A stretch of 64,000 nt of DNA from Rubritalea marina DSM 17716 (GTDB taxonomy: Bacteria > Verrucomicrobiota > Verrucomicrobiia > Verrucomicrobiales > Akkermansiaceae): positions 62,001 through 126,000 of the forward strand of contig NZ_KB899247.1 of the NCBI RefSeq assembly GCF_000378105.1, read 5' to 3'. Both the position numbers and the translations under genes were made by a program. Positions 26,277-35,858 of this stretch are shown here, piece after piece. Under the pieces are notes generated by a model. The model saw only the letters and a list, made by a program, of their open reading frames with translations. It had not been told where the DNA came from and did no database searches. The stretch's first letter is position 1. Each line of letters begins with the position of its first letter.

Positions 26277-27815
26277 ATGGCTAAGAAACCAGTAGTACTC
26301 ATTATTCGCGATGGCTGGGGGGTGAACCCAGGTGGAACAGAAACCGCCGCCCGGGATGGGGATGCCACCATACTCGCTGACACACCATTCCACGACCAGT
26401 TGTTGGAACGCTACCCGAAGGCCTTCGTTAGTGCCTCAGGCATGGATGTGGGTTTGCCAGATGGGCAGATGGGGAACTCCGAAGTGGGTCACTTGAATTT
26501 AGGAGCAGGACGGATCGTTTATCAGAGCCTCACGCGCATCAATAAATCGATCAGTGATGGTGAAATGCCTGGATTGGATGCCGTGAAAGAAGCTTTTGCC
26601 AAAGCCAAAGGTAAGACCTTACATTTCATGGGCTTGGTCTCTGACGGAGGTGTGCACAGCCACCAAGAGCACTTAGTCGCCTTTGTGAAAGCGGCACATG
26701 AAGCGGGCGTTGAAAAGATTGCGATTCACGCGATCACCGATGGTCGTGACACATCGCCTACTGGTGGTGTTGGCTACATGCAGGCATTGGAGGAAGCGAT
26801 TGCCGGTACCAATGCCAAGATTGTCACCGTGGTAGGACGTTATTTTGCGATGGATCGTGACACGCGCTGGGAGCGCAACAAGTTAGCCTGGGATGCATTG
26901 GTGCTTGGGCGAGGTGAGAAGATTGATGTTCCAGCTAGCGAGGTGCTAGCTGCGAAGTACGAGGCTGGTGAGACTGACGAATTTATCAAGCCCTTGATCC
27001 TCGACGATGCTGACACCCAACGAGTCAATGACGGGGATGTGGTTTTCTGGTTCAACTTTCGTGCGGACCGAGCTCGTCAGCTATCTAATGCTTTTCTTGA
27101 CGGTGAGGCATTTGATCATTTTGACAAAGAGGTGCACCCGAAGGTGCATTTCGTAACTATGACGGAGTATGATGAATCATACGATTGCTCGGTGGTGTAT
27201 CCATCTAGCAGCATGAGCAATGTGCTCGGTGAGGTTGCTTCAGCGGCTGGGCTCAAGCAGCTCCGTATTGCTGAGACTGAAAAGTACCCACATGTGACAT
27301 ATTTCTTCAATGGTGGGGCTGAGGAACCATTCGAAGGTGAAGATCGTCAAATTGTGTCCTCCCCAGCAGTGGCAACTTATGATTTGCAGCCAGAAATGAG
27401 TGCTCCAGAAGTGACTGAAAAATTGGTAGCGCGTCTCAAAGACTATGACTTGGTAATCTTGAATTTTGCCAACCCAGACATGGTTGGACACACCGGTATC
27501 GTTGAGGCCTGTAAAAAAGCATGCAAGACGATTGATGAAGGTGTTGAGGCCGTGGTGAAGGAAACACTTCGACTTGGCGGCAAGCTTCTCATCACCGCTG
27601 ACCACGGCAACTGCGAAAAGCTGATCAATCCCGATGGTTCGCCGCATACTGCGCACACTACGAACCTCGTGCATGCGATATATGTTGCTGAAGATGCCGA
27701 TCAATTTGTGGTTAAGGATGGAATCCTTGCCGACGTCGCGCCGACTCTCTTGGATATGGCGGGAGTCGCCCAGCCCGAAGAGATGACTGGTTCGACACTT
27801 CTTAAAAAGGCATAA
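26277..27815 (+). CDS. gpmI: Phosphoglycerate mutase, 2,3-bisphosphoglycerate-independent
   Basis: A 512-residue alkaline-phosphatase-superfamily enzyme interconverting 3- and 2-phosphoglycerate in glycolysis. The metal-site IRDGWG opens the protein, the phosphoserine S68 lies in QMGNSEVGHLNLGAGR, and the second metal site is in LLITADHGNCEK and PHTAHTTNLVH. Length is normal. Transcribed alone: 61 bp of divergent space to nagZ... start region on one side and a strong terminator on the other. Confidence 0.97.
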   Translation: MAKKPVVLIIRDGWGVNPGGTETAARDGDATILADTPFHDQLLERYPKAFVSASGMDVGLPDGQMGNSEVGHLNLGAGRIVYQSLTRINKSISDGEMPGLDAVKEAFAKAKGKTLHFMGLVSDGGVHSHQEHLVAFVKAAHEAGVEKIAIHAITDGRDTSPTGGVGYMQALEEAIAGTNAKIVTVVGRYFAMDRDTRWERNKLAWDALVLGRGEKIDVPASEVLAAKYEAGETDEFIKPLILDDADTQRVNDGDVVFWFNFRADRARQLSNAFLDGEAFDHFDKEVHPKVHFVTMTEYDESYDCSVVYPSSSMSNVLGEVASAAGLKQLRIAETEKYPHVTYFFNGGAEEPFEGEDRQIVSSPAVATYDLQPEMSAPEVTEKLVARLKDYDLVILNFANPDMVGHTGIVEACKKACKTIDEGVEAVVKETLRLGGKLLITADHGNCEKLINPDGSPHTAHTTNLVHAIYVAEDADQFVVKDGILADVAPTLLDMAGVAQPEEMTGSTLLKKA

Positions 27816-27836
27816 TTCCTGAAGGGAATCAATGTG

Positions 27837-27877
27837 ACCGCCTGAGTGCTGTTTGGTGCTCAGGCGGTTTTGTTTTT
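27837..27877 (+). terminator. Intrinsic terminator of gpmI
   Basis: A perfect 10-bp G+C-rich stem (27837-27846 with 27859-27868), 12-nt loop, and a T-rich tail. It starts 22 bp after the gpmI stop. Confidence 0.92.
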
Positions 27878-28035
27878 CTGAGTCTAGAGAACTCATAAGG
27901 AATAGGGATACAAGGGAGTATTGAATTGTGGCATGGTTCGCCCGAATCAGGCTTTGCAGTGCATGCCTTGAATCCATCCTCAATTTATGTGAGATCCGAT
28001 GGATCCATCCATTGCTTGGCGTAAGTTAAGCTACC

Positions 28036-28761
28036 ATGCAGAAATTTTCACCATTGATAGGAGGCGTGCTTGCTTCGACTCTCGCAACTGCAGCCACCTT
28101 TACCCCGACCGATATGTTGTTCAATGACAACAAGACGAGAGACCCGGGCGATGGTAGGAACCAATTTAAATTGGTGAGACAGACCAACTATGGAAGTGGG
28201 AAGCTCACATTACATTATGCCTACACGGTCGACCTGAGTACGGTCGGAGGCCAGGGTTATGAAACGGCTCATTTCTCTGTGGATTTTGAGACCAAGGATG
28301 GCATTATTCCCAGCACCTTTTTGATCGGGGTGAGTGGTGATGACGATTCAACAGAAATCATCGATCCGGGTGAGACGCTTAAGGCGACATTAAATTTTCA
28401 GCCTCAATCGGTGTTTAAGGATGTCAAGATTGGGGTTGCTCAGATGTGGGGTGATGGTGATGCTCAGGTTGCTGGGGTCACCAAGGCTGATAAGGATCCC
28501 GTTTTTATCGTTCAGTCGAAGTCGTTCACTGTGGAAAATGTGGATCCTGATGATGAAGCCTTTGGGCTTGGTTTCCTTTCATTCACCATTGAGGTGGATG
28601 GCCAAACGGTCAATGCCAGCGCGCAGGCGCCTGTGCCAGCAACGGCACAAGTTGGAGCGTTTACCACAGAACCTGCAGAGCTGGCAGCAGAAGATAGCTC
28701 ACACAAGGTGAACCTCATTCGCGTGAGCGGGATGTCAGTGATGATGAATTTGGGCCGCTGA
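28036..28761 (+). CDS. Secreted protein of unknown function
   Basis: A 241-residue exported protein, not recognised. A signal peptide (to TLATAATFTP) is followed by a mostly beta-structured mature part with many Asp and Thr residues (FETKDGIIPSTFLIGVSGDDD, then DPGETLKATLNFQPQS), an arrangement seen in extracellular beta-sandwich domains. The last 50 residues are Ala/Pro-rich and end KVNLIRVSGMSVMMNLGR. Starts at the ATG at 28036. It is convergent with the next gene, which has its own terminator in the gap. Confidence 0.6.
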   Translation: MQKFSPLIGGVLASTLATAATFTPTDMLFNDNKTRDPGDGRNQFKLVRQTNYGSGKLTLHYAYTVDLSTVGGQGYETAHFSVDFETKDGIIPSTFLIGVSGDDDSTEIIDPGETLKATLNFQPQSVFKDVKIGVAQMWGDGDAQVAGVTKADKDPVFIVQSKSFTVENVDPDDEAFGLGFLSFTIEVDGQTVNASAQAPVPATAQVGAFTTEPAELAAEDSSHKVNLIRVSGMSVMMNLGR

Positions 28762-28850
28762 AGCACAGCAGCAGGGGACTCGATTCGGCTGCTTGTCGTT
28801 GCTGTACTTTGCTGGCGTGTCATGCCCCACGAGGTGGGAGCTTAGGAGCT

Positions 28851-28888
28851 AAAAAAAGCCTACCAGGATGTCAGCATCTCGGTAGGCT
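28851..28888 (-). terminator. Intrinsic terminator for the 28918-30159 gene
   Basis: An 8-bp outer stem (28857-28864 with 28881-28888) with a further short inner stem, followed on the minus strand by seven T (A-run 28851-28857). It begins 30 bp past the stop of the minus-strand gene. Confidence 0.85.
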
Positions 28889-28917
28889 CTGTGGAGTGAC
28901 TTTCGCCGTGGATACGT

Positions 28918-30159
28918 TTATTCGCTCTCCGCTTTCTGCGTCTCTTCGGTAGCCTCCGCTTCTTGGGAATGAAGCGCCTCGAGCTCTTTAAGATCTGAGA
29001 GTGCTTGGAGAAGTTGTTGGTCGGTGTTTTGCACATGGCGTTCTACAGTGAGGATGCCTTGTGCGTTGGTTACGACTGTGGAGGCAAAGCCGTGCTGCAC
29101 CTTAGAAAGTAGATCAGTGGCGCGCTTCAGTTGTGCTTGTGTGTTTGCGTCTGCGCCCTCGAACATACCACTGCTTTCAAAGGCGGCTAACATCTTGCTG
29201 ATGTAGTCGCAGCTATACTTTGAGAGGTAGGAGCTGATGATGCCGTTCTTCGGGATACCATCCATGGTTTCGAGATAGTCAGTACTCTCGGCCAGCGTAT
29301 TTTTGCCTGATGCACATGCTTTGTAGAATTCTGGAGTGCTTGAAATCCAGATGTGATCGTTGTTCTTGTCGACAACAATGATTGGGAGAAATCCCATAAA
29401 CTGTGGTGCCATCTCCGCGGGTATTGTGTAGCTGAGGACACCATCTTGTTCGTCGAGAGAGAATGGGAGACCAGAGCCACCGATGATTTGAGGGCCTAAC
29501 TTTTCCCAAATCCATGTGATACCGTCTAAGCGGATCATGAGCTTGGGCGTGTCAAAGGTTCCCATCGGGGTTGGTAGTTGTTTAGTCGGGTCCAAATCTA
29601 GCACCATGCTGAGACGGAGATCGATTTTAGCGAGCAACTCTTCGGTGGTCATGTCCATGCCAGGAACGGCTTCTTGCATGGAAGTTTTCACCTCCTGGAC
29701 GGTTTCTTCATCACTAAAAAGCTTTACCATGTCGAGGATCAGGGGCTCCACTTGAGCCATGTTGAGCGGGATTTGGAAGACGACGTCGCTCCCTGCAGGA
29801 GCTATTTTAGAAACTACCTGCTCTTGGTGTTTAGATTGAAACATCAAGGCCAAGATACCATTGTAGTTGTTGCCAATGTTCATTTGTGAGGCATTGATCC
29901 ACTCAGTGCCCTGAGGTGTGGACGATTGTGCGTAGCCAGTGCTCATTGGGATGCCAATCAAATCCATCAAGTTGTCGAGCGAGAACGCCTTAGCCGCTTC
30001 AGGGTGGTAGGCTTTTACTGAACGCTCGATATAGTCACGGTAGTCATCAAGTGTGCCTGTTTTGTAGTTGGCAGCCTTGGTGTTCACTCCAATGCTTTCA
30101 GCACCAAGGTGGCTGAGACTTAGAGAAAATGCGGCGAGGGCTGTGGTTTTTAATTTCAT
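28918..30159 (-). CDS. Large exported protein of unknown function
   Basis: A 413-residue protein not assigned to a named family. A signal peptide (to LGAESIG) precedes a mixed alpha/beta mature part that includes repeated acidic helices (DMVKLFSDEETVQEVKTSMQ; ALSDLKELEALHSQ) and a proposed beta-rich middle. The overall look (uncharacterised secreted protein with a Met-rich, substrate-loop-like middle) resembles DUF3352-type proteins, but this is weak. It ends with an acidic Glu/Ala-rich tail. Divergent from the DUF6941 gene over about 214 bp, and closed by its own terminator. Confidence 0.5.
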   Translation of the reverse strand: MKLKTTALAAFSLSLSHLGAESIGVNTKAANYKTGTLDDYRDYIERSVKAYHPEAAKAFSLDNLMDLIGIPMSTGYAQSSTPQGTEWINASQMNIGNNYNGILALMFQSKHQEQVVSKIAPAGSDVVFQIPLNMAQVEPLILDMVKLFSDEETVQEVKTSMQEAVPGMDMTTEELLAKIDLRLSMVLDLDPTKQLPTPMGTFDTPKLMIRLDGITWIWEKLGPQIIGGSGLPFSLDEQDGVLSYTIPAEMAPQFMGFLPIIVVDKNNDHIWISSTPEFYKACASGKNTLAESTDYLETMDGIPKNGIISSYLSKYSCDYISKMLAAFESSGMFEGADANTQAQLKRATDLLSKVQHGFASTVVTNAQGILTVERHVQNTDQQLLQALSDLKELEALHSQEAEATEETQKAESE

Positions 30160-30373
30160 AAATGATTGGGTAATAGGTATGTCTGATTAGCTGCTGATAG
30201 GCCATTCATCTTTATTTAGAAGATGTTAGGTAAAGCCAATTCACTCAAGGAAAAAGTCATCCTCCCATCGTCTCTGAAAATCTTAAAACTGATGCTTTAC
30301 CTTGGAGTGAAATCTGGCATAGCTACTTTGCTCTTATTTTATGGGGCATCAATCAATTTAGTAAAAACGTATT

Positions 30374-30796
30374 ATGGATATTCAAATTGCAACTCTCTGT
30401 GACTTCGCTGCTGACTACAACGGCAAGATGGTAATCAATGGAACATTTGACACTCTTGCAGCACCGCAAATGCCAGTAGTGCACCCACATTGCTGCCTTG
30501 CAATGCGTCTCTGCATCACCCCAGAAGATCGTGGCCAACACAAGTTCACCGTGAACATCATCGATGCTGATGGCCAGGGGATCGACGAAAAAATGCCAAT
30601 CGTGGCTGACATGCCAATCGACCTTCCAGATGACGTGCCATTCATGACACGCAACCTCATTCTTAACCTTCAGGGGCTTCAGTTCCCTGAGGACGGTATT
30701 TACTCCATCGATATCAGCGTGGATGAAGAGCTTATTACTCGCATCCCACTTCGCATTGTTGAAGTAGACCAAAATGCGCAGCAGCCATCTGCATAA
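30374..30796 (+). CDS. DUF6941 family protein
   Basis: A 140-residue cytoplasmic protein resembling DUF6941, a family frequent in Verrucomicrobia and relatives: the opening IQIATLCDFAADYNGKMVINGTFD, then CCLAMRLCI and the C-terminal ITRIPLRIVEV are its usual elements. It is compact and beta-rich, of unknown role. The SDR gene follows after 10 bp, so these two are probably co-transcribed. Confidence 0.75.
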   Translation: MDIQIATLCDFAADYNGKMVINGTFDTLAAPQMPVVHPHCCLAMRLCITPEDRGQHKFTVNIIDADGQGIDEKMPIVADMPIDLPDDVPFMTRNLILNLQGLQFPEDGIYSIDISVDEELITRIPLRIVEVDQNAQQPSA

Positions 30797-30806
30797 TTGG
30801 CTCTGA

Positions 30807-31655
30807 ATGACAGATTTGTCATCAAACGAATTCCCTCCAACAAGCATGCACGATAGACCCCATTATCGATCCGTCATGATTACTGGTGCCTCCGCCGGCA
30901 TCGGTGAGGAATTTGCCAAGCAATTGGTACATTCCTGCGACCAAATGATATTGATCGCGCGCCGCGAGGAACGCTTGCTTCAGCTAGCAAGCGACCTCAA
31001 AGCCATCAATCCACACTTGGATGTGCTTCACTTTACTGTGGATTTGGTGAATCGCGAACGCCGCGAGGAATTCATCCAGTTATTGCAAGATCATGGCGCC
31101 AGGCCTGATTTGTTAATCAACAATGCTGGGATGGGGGATTACGGCGAATTTGCCCAAGCTGATTGGCCTAAGATTGAGCGCATGATTGAGCTCAATGTCA
31201 CGGCATTATCGCACATCACTCGGGCAGTGCTTCCGGACATGATTGCTCATGGTGGAGGAGATGTGGTGAATGTGAGTTCATTGGCAAGCATTCTACCAAT
31301 TCCTGATTTCGCTGTTTATGCGGCCAGTAAAGCCTATGTTACGAGCTTTTCTGAAGCCTTGAGATTGGAGCTGAAAGGGCACGACATCAACGTGCTCGCT
31401 CTGTGTCCTGGGCCAGTGCACACCGAATTTGGGAAGGTCGCGATGCGAGGTGATCAATCCAACAAGATCCCTGGCAATGAATTCTTCTACACTCCTAAAG
31501 AGGTGGTGGTTTCAGAGGCGATTGAGGGGTTGTCCAAAGGGAAGGCACGAGTCTATCCTGGGGTGAAAATTGCTTTGGCAGCCTTAGCTATCTCCGCCTT
31601 GCCGATCGTGGCGACTCGTTTGATTATGGGGACACGCCCGCGCAAGGCAAAGTAG
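30807..31655 (+). CDS. Short-chain dehydrogenase/reductase
   Basis: A 282-residue SDR. The nucleotide-binding motif TGASAGIG is at residues 26-33, NNAGMG supports the central sheet, and the catalytic set is S158, Y171 and K175 (VSSLASILPIPDFAVYAASK). The C-terminal hydrophobic segment (KIALAALAISALPIVATRLIM) could anchor it to a membrane, as in several SDRs of the YqjQ/DltE type. The substrate cannot be told. Likely operon partner of the DUF6941 gene. Confidence 0.9.
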   Translation: MTDLSSNEFPPTSMHDRPHYRSVMITGASAGIGEEFAKQLVHSCDQMILIARREERLLQLASDLKAINPHLDVLHFTVDLVNRERREEFIQLLQDHGARPDLLINNAGMGDYGEFAQADWPKIERMIELNVTALSHITRAVLPDMIAHGGGDVVNVSSLASILPIPDFAVYAASKAYVTSFSEALRLELKGHDINVLALCPGPVHTEFGKVAMRGDQSNKIPGNEFFYTPKEVVVSEAIEGLSKGKARVYPGVKIALAALAISALPIVATRLIMGTRPRKAK

Positions 31656-31872
31656 GAGTCAAGTGCCCTTAGTTTTAAAGCGGGTGCAATCTATTGCGGC
31701 TAGTTTTATGGCCGAGGCATTCAAAAATTCATAAGTTTGGCTGAATTTCTGCGCTCACGGGTGCTGGAGCCAAAATAATGCGCGATTATTGTGCATCAAT
31801 GCTTGCATGCTGGAAATCTTTGCAGCATTTTGTGCGTCCTTAGCGAAACAAATCTAAGAGAATTTTTTTATT

Positions 31873-33618
31873 ATGTCACAGCAGAATTATATTCCTGATG
31901 ATGCACCCTTTAATGCTGAACAGCGCCAATGGCTCAATGGTTTGGTTGGGAACTTCATCAACGACCTAACTTCTGGGCGCGGACTCAATGGCCAGAGCTC
32001 AGCTCCGGCTGTACCCGTGACCATTCTTGTGGGGTCGCAAACTGGTAATTCCGAGGCTCTCGGCAAGAAGCTATTTAAGGCCATGGGTAAAATGAATTTC
32101 ACCCCGACGCTCAATGACCTTGGTTCGTATGATAAAGCGCAGCTAGCCCAGGAGCAGAATGTCCTTATTATCACTTCCACCTATGGTGATGGTGAGCCAC
32201 CGGACAATGCAGCAGATTTCCACGAGTGGATCCTCAGTGATGAAGCTCCTAGCCTAGAAGGCGTGAACTACTCAGTGCTGGCACTCGGTGATACTGAGTA
32301 CCCGGACTTCTGTAAGTGTGGTATCGAATTTGACGAGCGTTTTGCTCAGCTTGGTGCCACCTGTATTTTGCCACGTGTGGACTGTGATGTTGACTTTGAC
32401 GAACCGTACGACGCGTGGAAGAAGGGGGTGATGGATGCACTTGGTGCCTCAGCTGCTCCTGTGGCTGTTGAAGCCGATGACCTCTCTGAAGAAGGCTACA
32501 GCAAGAAGAACCCATTCCCGTCTGCCATTTTACACAATGAGAATCTCAACACGCCAAACACACCGCGTGAGACCCACCACATCGAGCTATCGCTCGAGGG
32601 TTCAGGGCTCGAGTACGAAGTGGGCGACGCCTTGGGTGTCTACCCACGCAATGATGAGGCATTGGTAGATGAGATTCTTGCGAATCTTCCGTTCAAGCCG
32701 ACAGATGAAGTGCCGCTTCCTGGTGGTGGCGAAGGCCCACTCCGCGATGCTCTCCTTCAAGGGTACGATATTCGCAATCTCAACAAGACATTCATCCAGA
32801 ATTGGCAGCAACGTAGTGGTTCTCCATTCTTGCGCGCTCTGGTTGAAGGCGATGATAAAGCTGCTTACGACGATTTCTGTTGGGGACGCGAGGTGATTGA
32901 TCTCATCACTGACCATCCCGCAGACTTCGAAGATGCTGAAGAATTTGTTGGAGCCCTCAAGAAGCTTCAACCAAGACTTTACTCAATTTCTTCAAGCCCG
33001 AACGCGCATCCTGATGAAGTGCACTTGACGGTGGGTATCGTACGATACCACAGTAAGTACCGCGACCGTGGTGGCGTGTGTTCTACGTTTCTTTCCGACC
33101 GCTCTGGTGGCGTGAAGCCAGGGGTGTTCTTGCACTCCAACAATGCTTTCCGTTTACCGGAAGATGGCACTAAGCCAGTCATCATGGTAGGGCCGGGTAC
33201 TGGTATTGCTCCATTCCGCGCCTTCCTCGAAGAGCGCCAAGTGAGTGAGGCTTCTGGTGCCAACTGGCTCTTCTTTGGCAACCCGCACGAAGCAGATGAC
33301 TTCCTCTACAAGGATGAGCTCACTGCAATGCAGGAAGCTGGCGTGCTCACCAAGCTCAGCACAGCATTCTCACGTGACCAGAAGGAAAAGATCTATGTCC
33401 AAGATCGCATGCTAGAAACTGGTGCAGAACTTTGGAAGTGGCTCAGTGAAGATGAAGCAAGTTTCTACGTCTGTGGTGATGCATCACGCATGGCTAAGGA
33501 TGTGGACGCGGCACTTCACACGATTGCTCAGCAACACGGTGGCCTCAGCGAGGATGCAGCAGTGGACTTCGTCAAGCAATTGAAGAAGGACAAACGCTAC
33601 TGCCGCGACGTCTATTAA
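31873..33618 (+). CDS. cysJ: CysJ-like diflavin reductase (sulfite reductase flavoprotein subunit type)
   Basis: A 581-residue protein with three parts in order: flavodoxin domain (about 50-190; GSQTGNSEALG and STYGDGEPPDNA), FAD-binding domain (RLYSISSSP; GGVCSTFLSDR), and NADPH-binding domain (MVGPGTGIAPFRAFLEERQ; LFFGNP) ending KRYCRDVY. This is the layout of NADPH-sulfite reductase alpha subunit CysJ and close diflavin reductases. It passes electrons from NADPH through FAD and FMN to a partner. No sulfite reductase haemoprotein gene is near it, so the partner is unknown here. It has its own terminator. Confidence 0.9.
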   Translation: MSQQNYIPDDAPFNAEQRQWLNGLVGNFINDLTSGRGLNGQSSAPAVPVTILVGSQTGNSEALGKKLFKAMGKMNFTPTLNDLGSYDKAQLAQEQNVLIITSTYGDGEPPDNAADFHEWILSDEAPSLEGVNYSVLALGDTEYPDFCKCGIEFDERFAQLGATCILPRVDCDVDFDEPYDAWKKGVMDALGASAAPVAVEADDLSEEGYSKKNPFPSAILHNENLNTPNTPRETHHIELSLEGSGLEYEVGDALGVYPRNDEALVDEILANLPFKPTDEVPLPGGGEGPLRDALLQGYDIRNLNKTFIQNWQQRSGSPFLRALVEGDDKAAYDDFCWGREVIDLITDHPADFEDAEEFVGALKKLQPRLYSISSSPNAHPDEVHLTVGIVRYHSKYRDRGGVCSTFLSDRSGGVKPGVFLHSNNAFRLPEDGTKPVIMVGPGTGIAPFRAFLEERQVSEASGANWLFFGNPHEADDFLYKDELTAMQEAGVLTKLSTAFSRDQKEKIYVQDRMLETGAELWKWLSEDEASFYVCGDASRMAKDVDAALHTIAQQHGGLSEDAAVDFVKQLKKDKRYCRDVY

Positions 33619-33642
33619 GCCCAGACTCACCACACATTTTGC

Positions 33643-33677
33643 AAAAGCCTGCATCATCATTGGTGCAGGCTTTTTTT
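33643..33677 (+). terminator. Intrinsic terminator of the cysJ-like gene
   Basis: An 11-bp stem (33643-33653 with 33664-33674), 10-nt loop, then a run of T to 33677. It lies 25 bp after the stop. Confidence 0.9.
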
Positions 33678-33695
33678 CGGCCAAGCTGCAACGAT

Positions 33696-33724
33696 AAAAA
33701 AAGCACGCAGTCAACTGCGTGCTT
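33696..33724 (-). terminator. Intrinsic terminator of the dnaX-ybaB operon
   Basis: A perfect 10-bp stem (33701-33710 with 33715-33724), 4-nt loop, and seven T on the minus strand (A-run 33696-33702). It faces the plus-strand terminator only 19 bp away, so the two convergent units are separated by tail-to-tail terminators. Confidence 0.9.
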
Positions 33725-33755
33725 CGTAGTGAGAGCTTGGGATTGCTAGGGGGTC

Positions 33756-34064
33756 TTAGCCAAGGCCTGGGATGTTCATGCCGCCAGTAAGTTTAGACAT
33801 CTCACCTTGAGCCATATCCTTGCCTTTGGTGATCGCTTCTTGCACGCCTTTGAGTACGAGGTCTTGAAGGAACTCTGTGTCATCAGGGTCAATGATGGCT
33901 GGGTCAATTTTGATATCTACGACATCGCCAGCACCAGTTGCGACGACGGTTACTTTTCCGCCCCCGACTTGTGCTTCTACTGTCTTCTGGGCGAGTTCTT
34001 CTTGTGCTTTTTGCATACCAGCCTGCATTTGCTGGGCCTGCTTCATGAGTTTATTGATATTCAT
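33756..34064 (-). CDS. ybaB: Nucleoid-associated protein, YbaB/EbfC family
   Basis: A 102-residue DNA-binding protein. It opens MNINKLMKQAQQMQAGMQKAQEEL-like helix material and has the central VEAQVGGGKVTVVATGAGDV-type beta hairpin and KIDPAIIDPDD. Usual length. The ATG directly follows the dnaX stop (the stop is at 34065-34067), a common and conserved dnaX-ybaB arrangement implying translational coupling. Confidence 0.96.
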   Translation of the reverse strand: MNINKLMKQAQQMQAGMQKAQEELAQKTVEAQVGGGKVTVVATGAGDVVDIKIDPAIIDPDDTEFLQDLVLKGVQEAITKGKDMAQGEMSKLTGGMNIPGLG

Positions 34065-35744
34065 TTACTTGATTGGTTTGATGGTTGCTTCGAAAATTTC
34101 AAGTGCATTTTTAATGAGTGGGTCACTGTAAAATGCATCCTCGTCAAATGTTGGGGATGATTCGTCTGCTGGGTCAGCCTTAGCTTCAGTCTTGGAAGAC
34201 GATTGGCTGGTGGCCTGCGGTGCAGGAGCAGATTGAGGCTCTGGCATGGGGGGCTGCTCTGAGACTTCGGGAGCGCTCTCGATGAGGTTATCGAATGCGG
34301 CAAAGGTTTCTTTGGTGGTGCGGCGTTTTGGTTGTTCGCTTGCTTGATCGGGCTCCGGTTTGGATTCGCTAGGTGCTGCTGCACGGTGCTCTGGAGCGGG
34401 GTCTTCCTGTGGTGGGAGCGCAGGTGCTTCCGTGGGTGATTCGGGAATTGCTTCAGTGGGTTTGGCTACCTCAGGAGTGGTGGCCGTTGTTGGCGCTTCC
34501 GGTTGGGGGGTAAGAGGTTCCGACTCTGACCTTTGCTCAGTAGTTGGTGCTTCGGCAGCTGCTTCGGTGTGCGCTACTGTTTCAGCCGTAGCTGAGGGGC
34601 TAGGTGGCTGCTCTGGGGCTCCTGCTAGAGCTTTGATCACATCGCTGATTTGGATGTTATTCAGCGATTGAACGGCTTTAATCACTCCCATCTCAAAGTG
34701 GAGCTTTTTGTTGGTGACCCACTTCATTCTCGCTTCGGTGTCGGCGAAAATATCGATGATTTGAAGGAGTTGCTCGGTCTTGCAATGCTTCGAGCTTTGT
34801 TGGAGTGTGTCCCAGAGTTGTTGGGGGATGCCTTCGTTGGTCGCATTGGCATCGACTTTAGCCACCAGTAGTGCGCGCAGGCAGCTGATCGTCTCGTCAA
34901 GTAGCTGATTCAGCGCTTTACCGGCCTTAGCTTGTTCGTTGAGAATTTGGAGTGCCCCGCTGGTGTTCTTGCCAAGGATGTGTTGGCAAAGCGTCGCGAC
35001 GGTCTCGCGCGAGGTGAAACCAAAGACATCGAGTACATTGGCTTCGTTGATGTCGTTGCCACAGAAGGCGACGAGTTGGTCAAACATCGATTGAGCATCA
35101 CGCATGCCGCCATCGGCTCCTTTGGCTACAGCCCATGCAGCGCCGTCGGAGAGGGTGACGCCCTCGTTCGAGGCGATGAATTGCAGCTGTTGCGCAATTG
35201 TTTCGGTGCCAATCGGGCGCAAATCAAAGCGCTGGCAGCGTGAGATGATGGTAGGTAGGATCTTGTTGGGTTCGGTGGTGGCAAAGATGAATTTGACGTG
35301 ATCTGGTGGTTCTTCCAGTGTCTTCAGGAGTGCGTTGAAGGCGGCATTTGAAAGCATGTGCACCTCATCAATGTAGTAAATCTTGAAGCGGCACTTGCTC
35401 GGGGCGAAGAGGACATTGTCGCGCAGTTCACGTACTTGTTCGACGCCATTGTTCGATGCACCATCAATTTCAATGACGTCGAGCGAGCGGCCTTCGGCGA
35501 TCTCTTGAGCGATTTCTGAATCTGGGTCGAAGCGAATGCTTGGGCCACCGGGAGCATTCAGTGCCTTGGAGAGGATTCGCGCAGTGGAGGTCTTGCCGGT
35601 GCCACGTGGCCCAACAAACAAGTAGGCATGAGCGAGTCGGTCTTGCTCGATTGCGTTGCGCAGTGTCTGGATCACATGATCCTGGCCGAGGACGTCTTCA
35701 AAGGTTTTGGGACGATACTTTCTAGCGAATACCTGATAGCTCAC
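34065..35744 (-). CDS. dnaX: DNA polymerase III gamma/tau subunit
   Basis: A 559-residue clamp-loader ATPase. The opening VFARKYRPKTFEDVLGQDHV, Walker A GPRGTGKTS (residues 45-53), and the IDEVHML Walker B are canonical. The four-cysteine zinc module that normally lies between Walker A and the EIAEGRSLDVIEIDGASN motif is missing: residues 61-80 have no cysteine (NAPGGPSIRFDPDSEIAQ). Residues about 375-540 are Pro/Ala/Glu/Thr-rich and the end is acidic. The start is a GTG at 35744, giving MSYQVFARK. Forms an operon with ybaB. Confidence 0.95.
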   Translation of the reverse strand: MSYQVFARKYRPKTFEDVLGQDHVIQTLRNAIEQDRLAHAYLFVGPRGTGKTSTARILSKALNAPGGPSIRFDPDSEIAQEIAEGRSLDVIEIDGASNNGVEQVRELRDNVLFAPSKCRFKIYYIDEVHMLSNAAFNALLKTLEEPPDHVKFIFATTEPNKILPTIISRCQRFDLRPIGTETIAQQLQFIASNEGVTLSDGAAWAVAKGADGGMRDAQSMFDQLVAFCGNDINEANVLDVFGFTSRETVATLCQHILGKNTSGALQILNEQAKAGKALNQLLDETISCLRALLVAKVDANATNEGIPQQLWDTLQQSSKHCKTEQLLQIIDIFADTEARMKWVTNKKLHFEMGVIKAVQSLNNIQISDVIKALAGAPEQPPSPSATAETVAHTEAAAEAPTTEQRSESEPLTPQPEAPTTATTPEVAKPTEAIPESPTEAPALPPQEDPAPEHRAAAPSESKPEPDQASEQPKRRTTKETFAAFDNLIESAPEVSEQPPMPEPQSAPAPQATSQSSSKTEAKADPADESSPTFDEDAFYSDPLIKNALEIFEATIKPIK

Positions 35745-35858
35745 AGATGAAAGAGTACTGGAGTGGGGGATCTTGCCAATGAGAAAAATGCTGAAAAGCT
35801 CCTTCTAACGAACGCCGAGCCGTCATGCTCCAGAATCCGCCGCGCATCGAGATAAATG

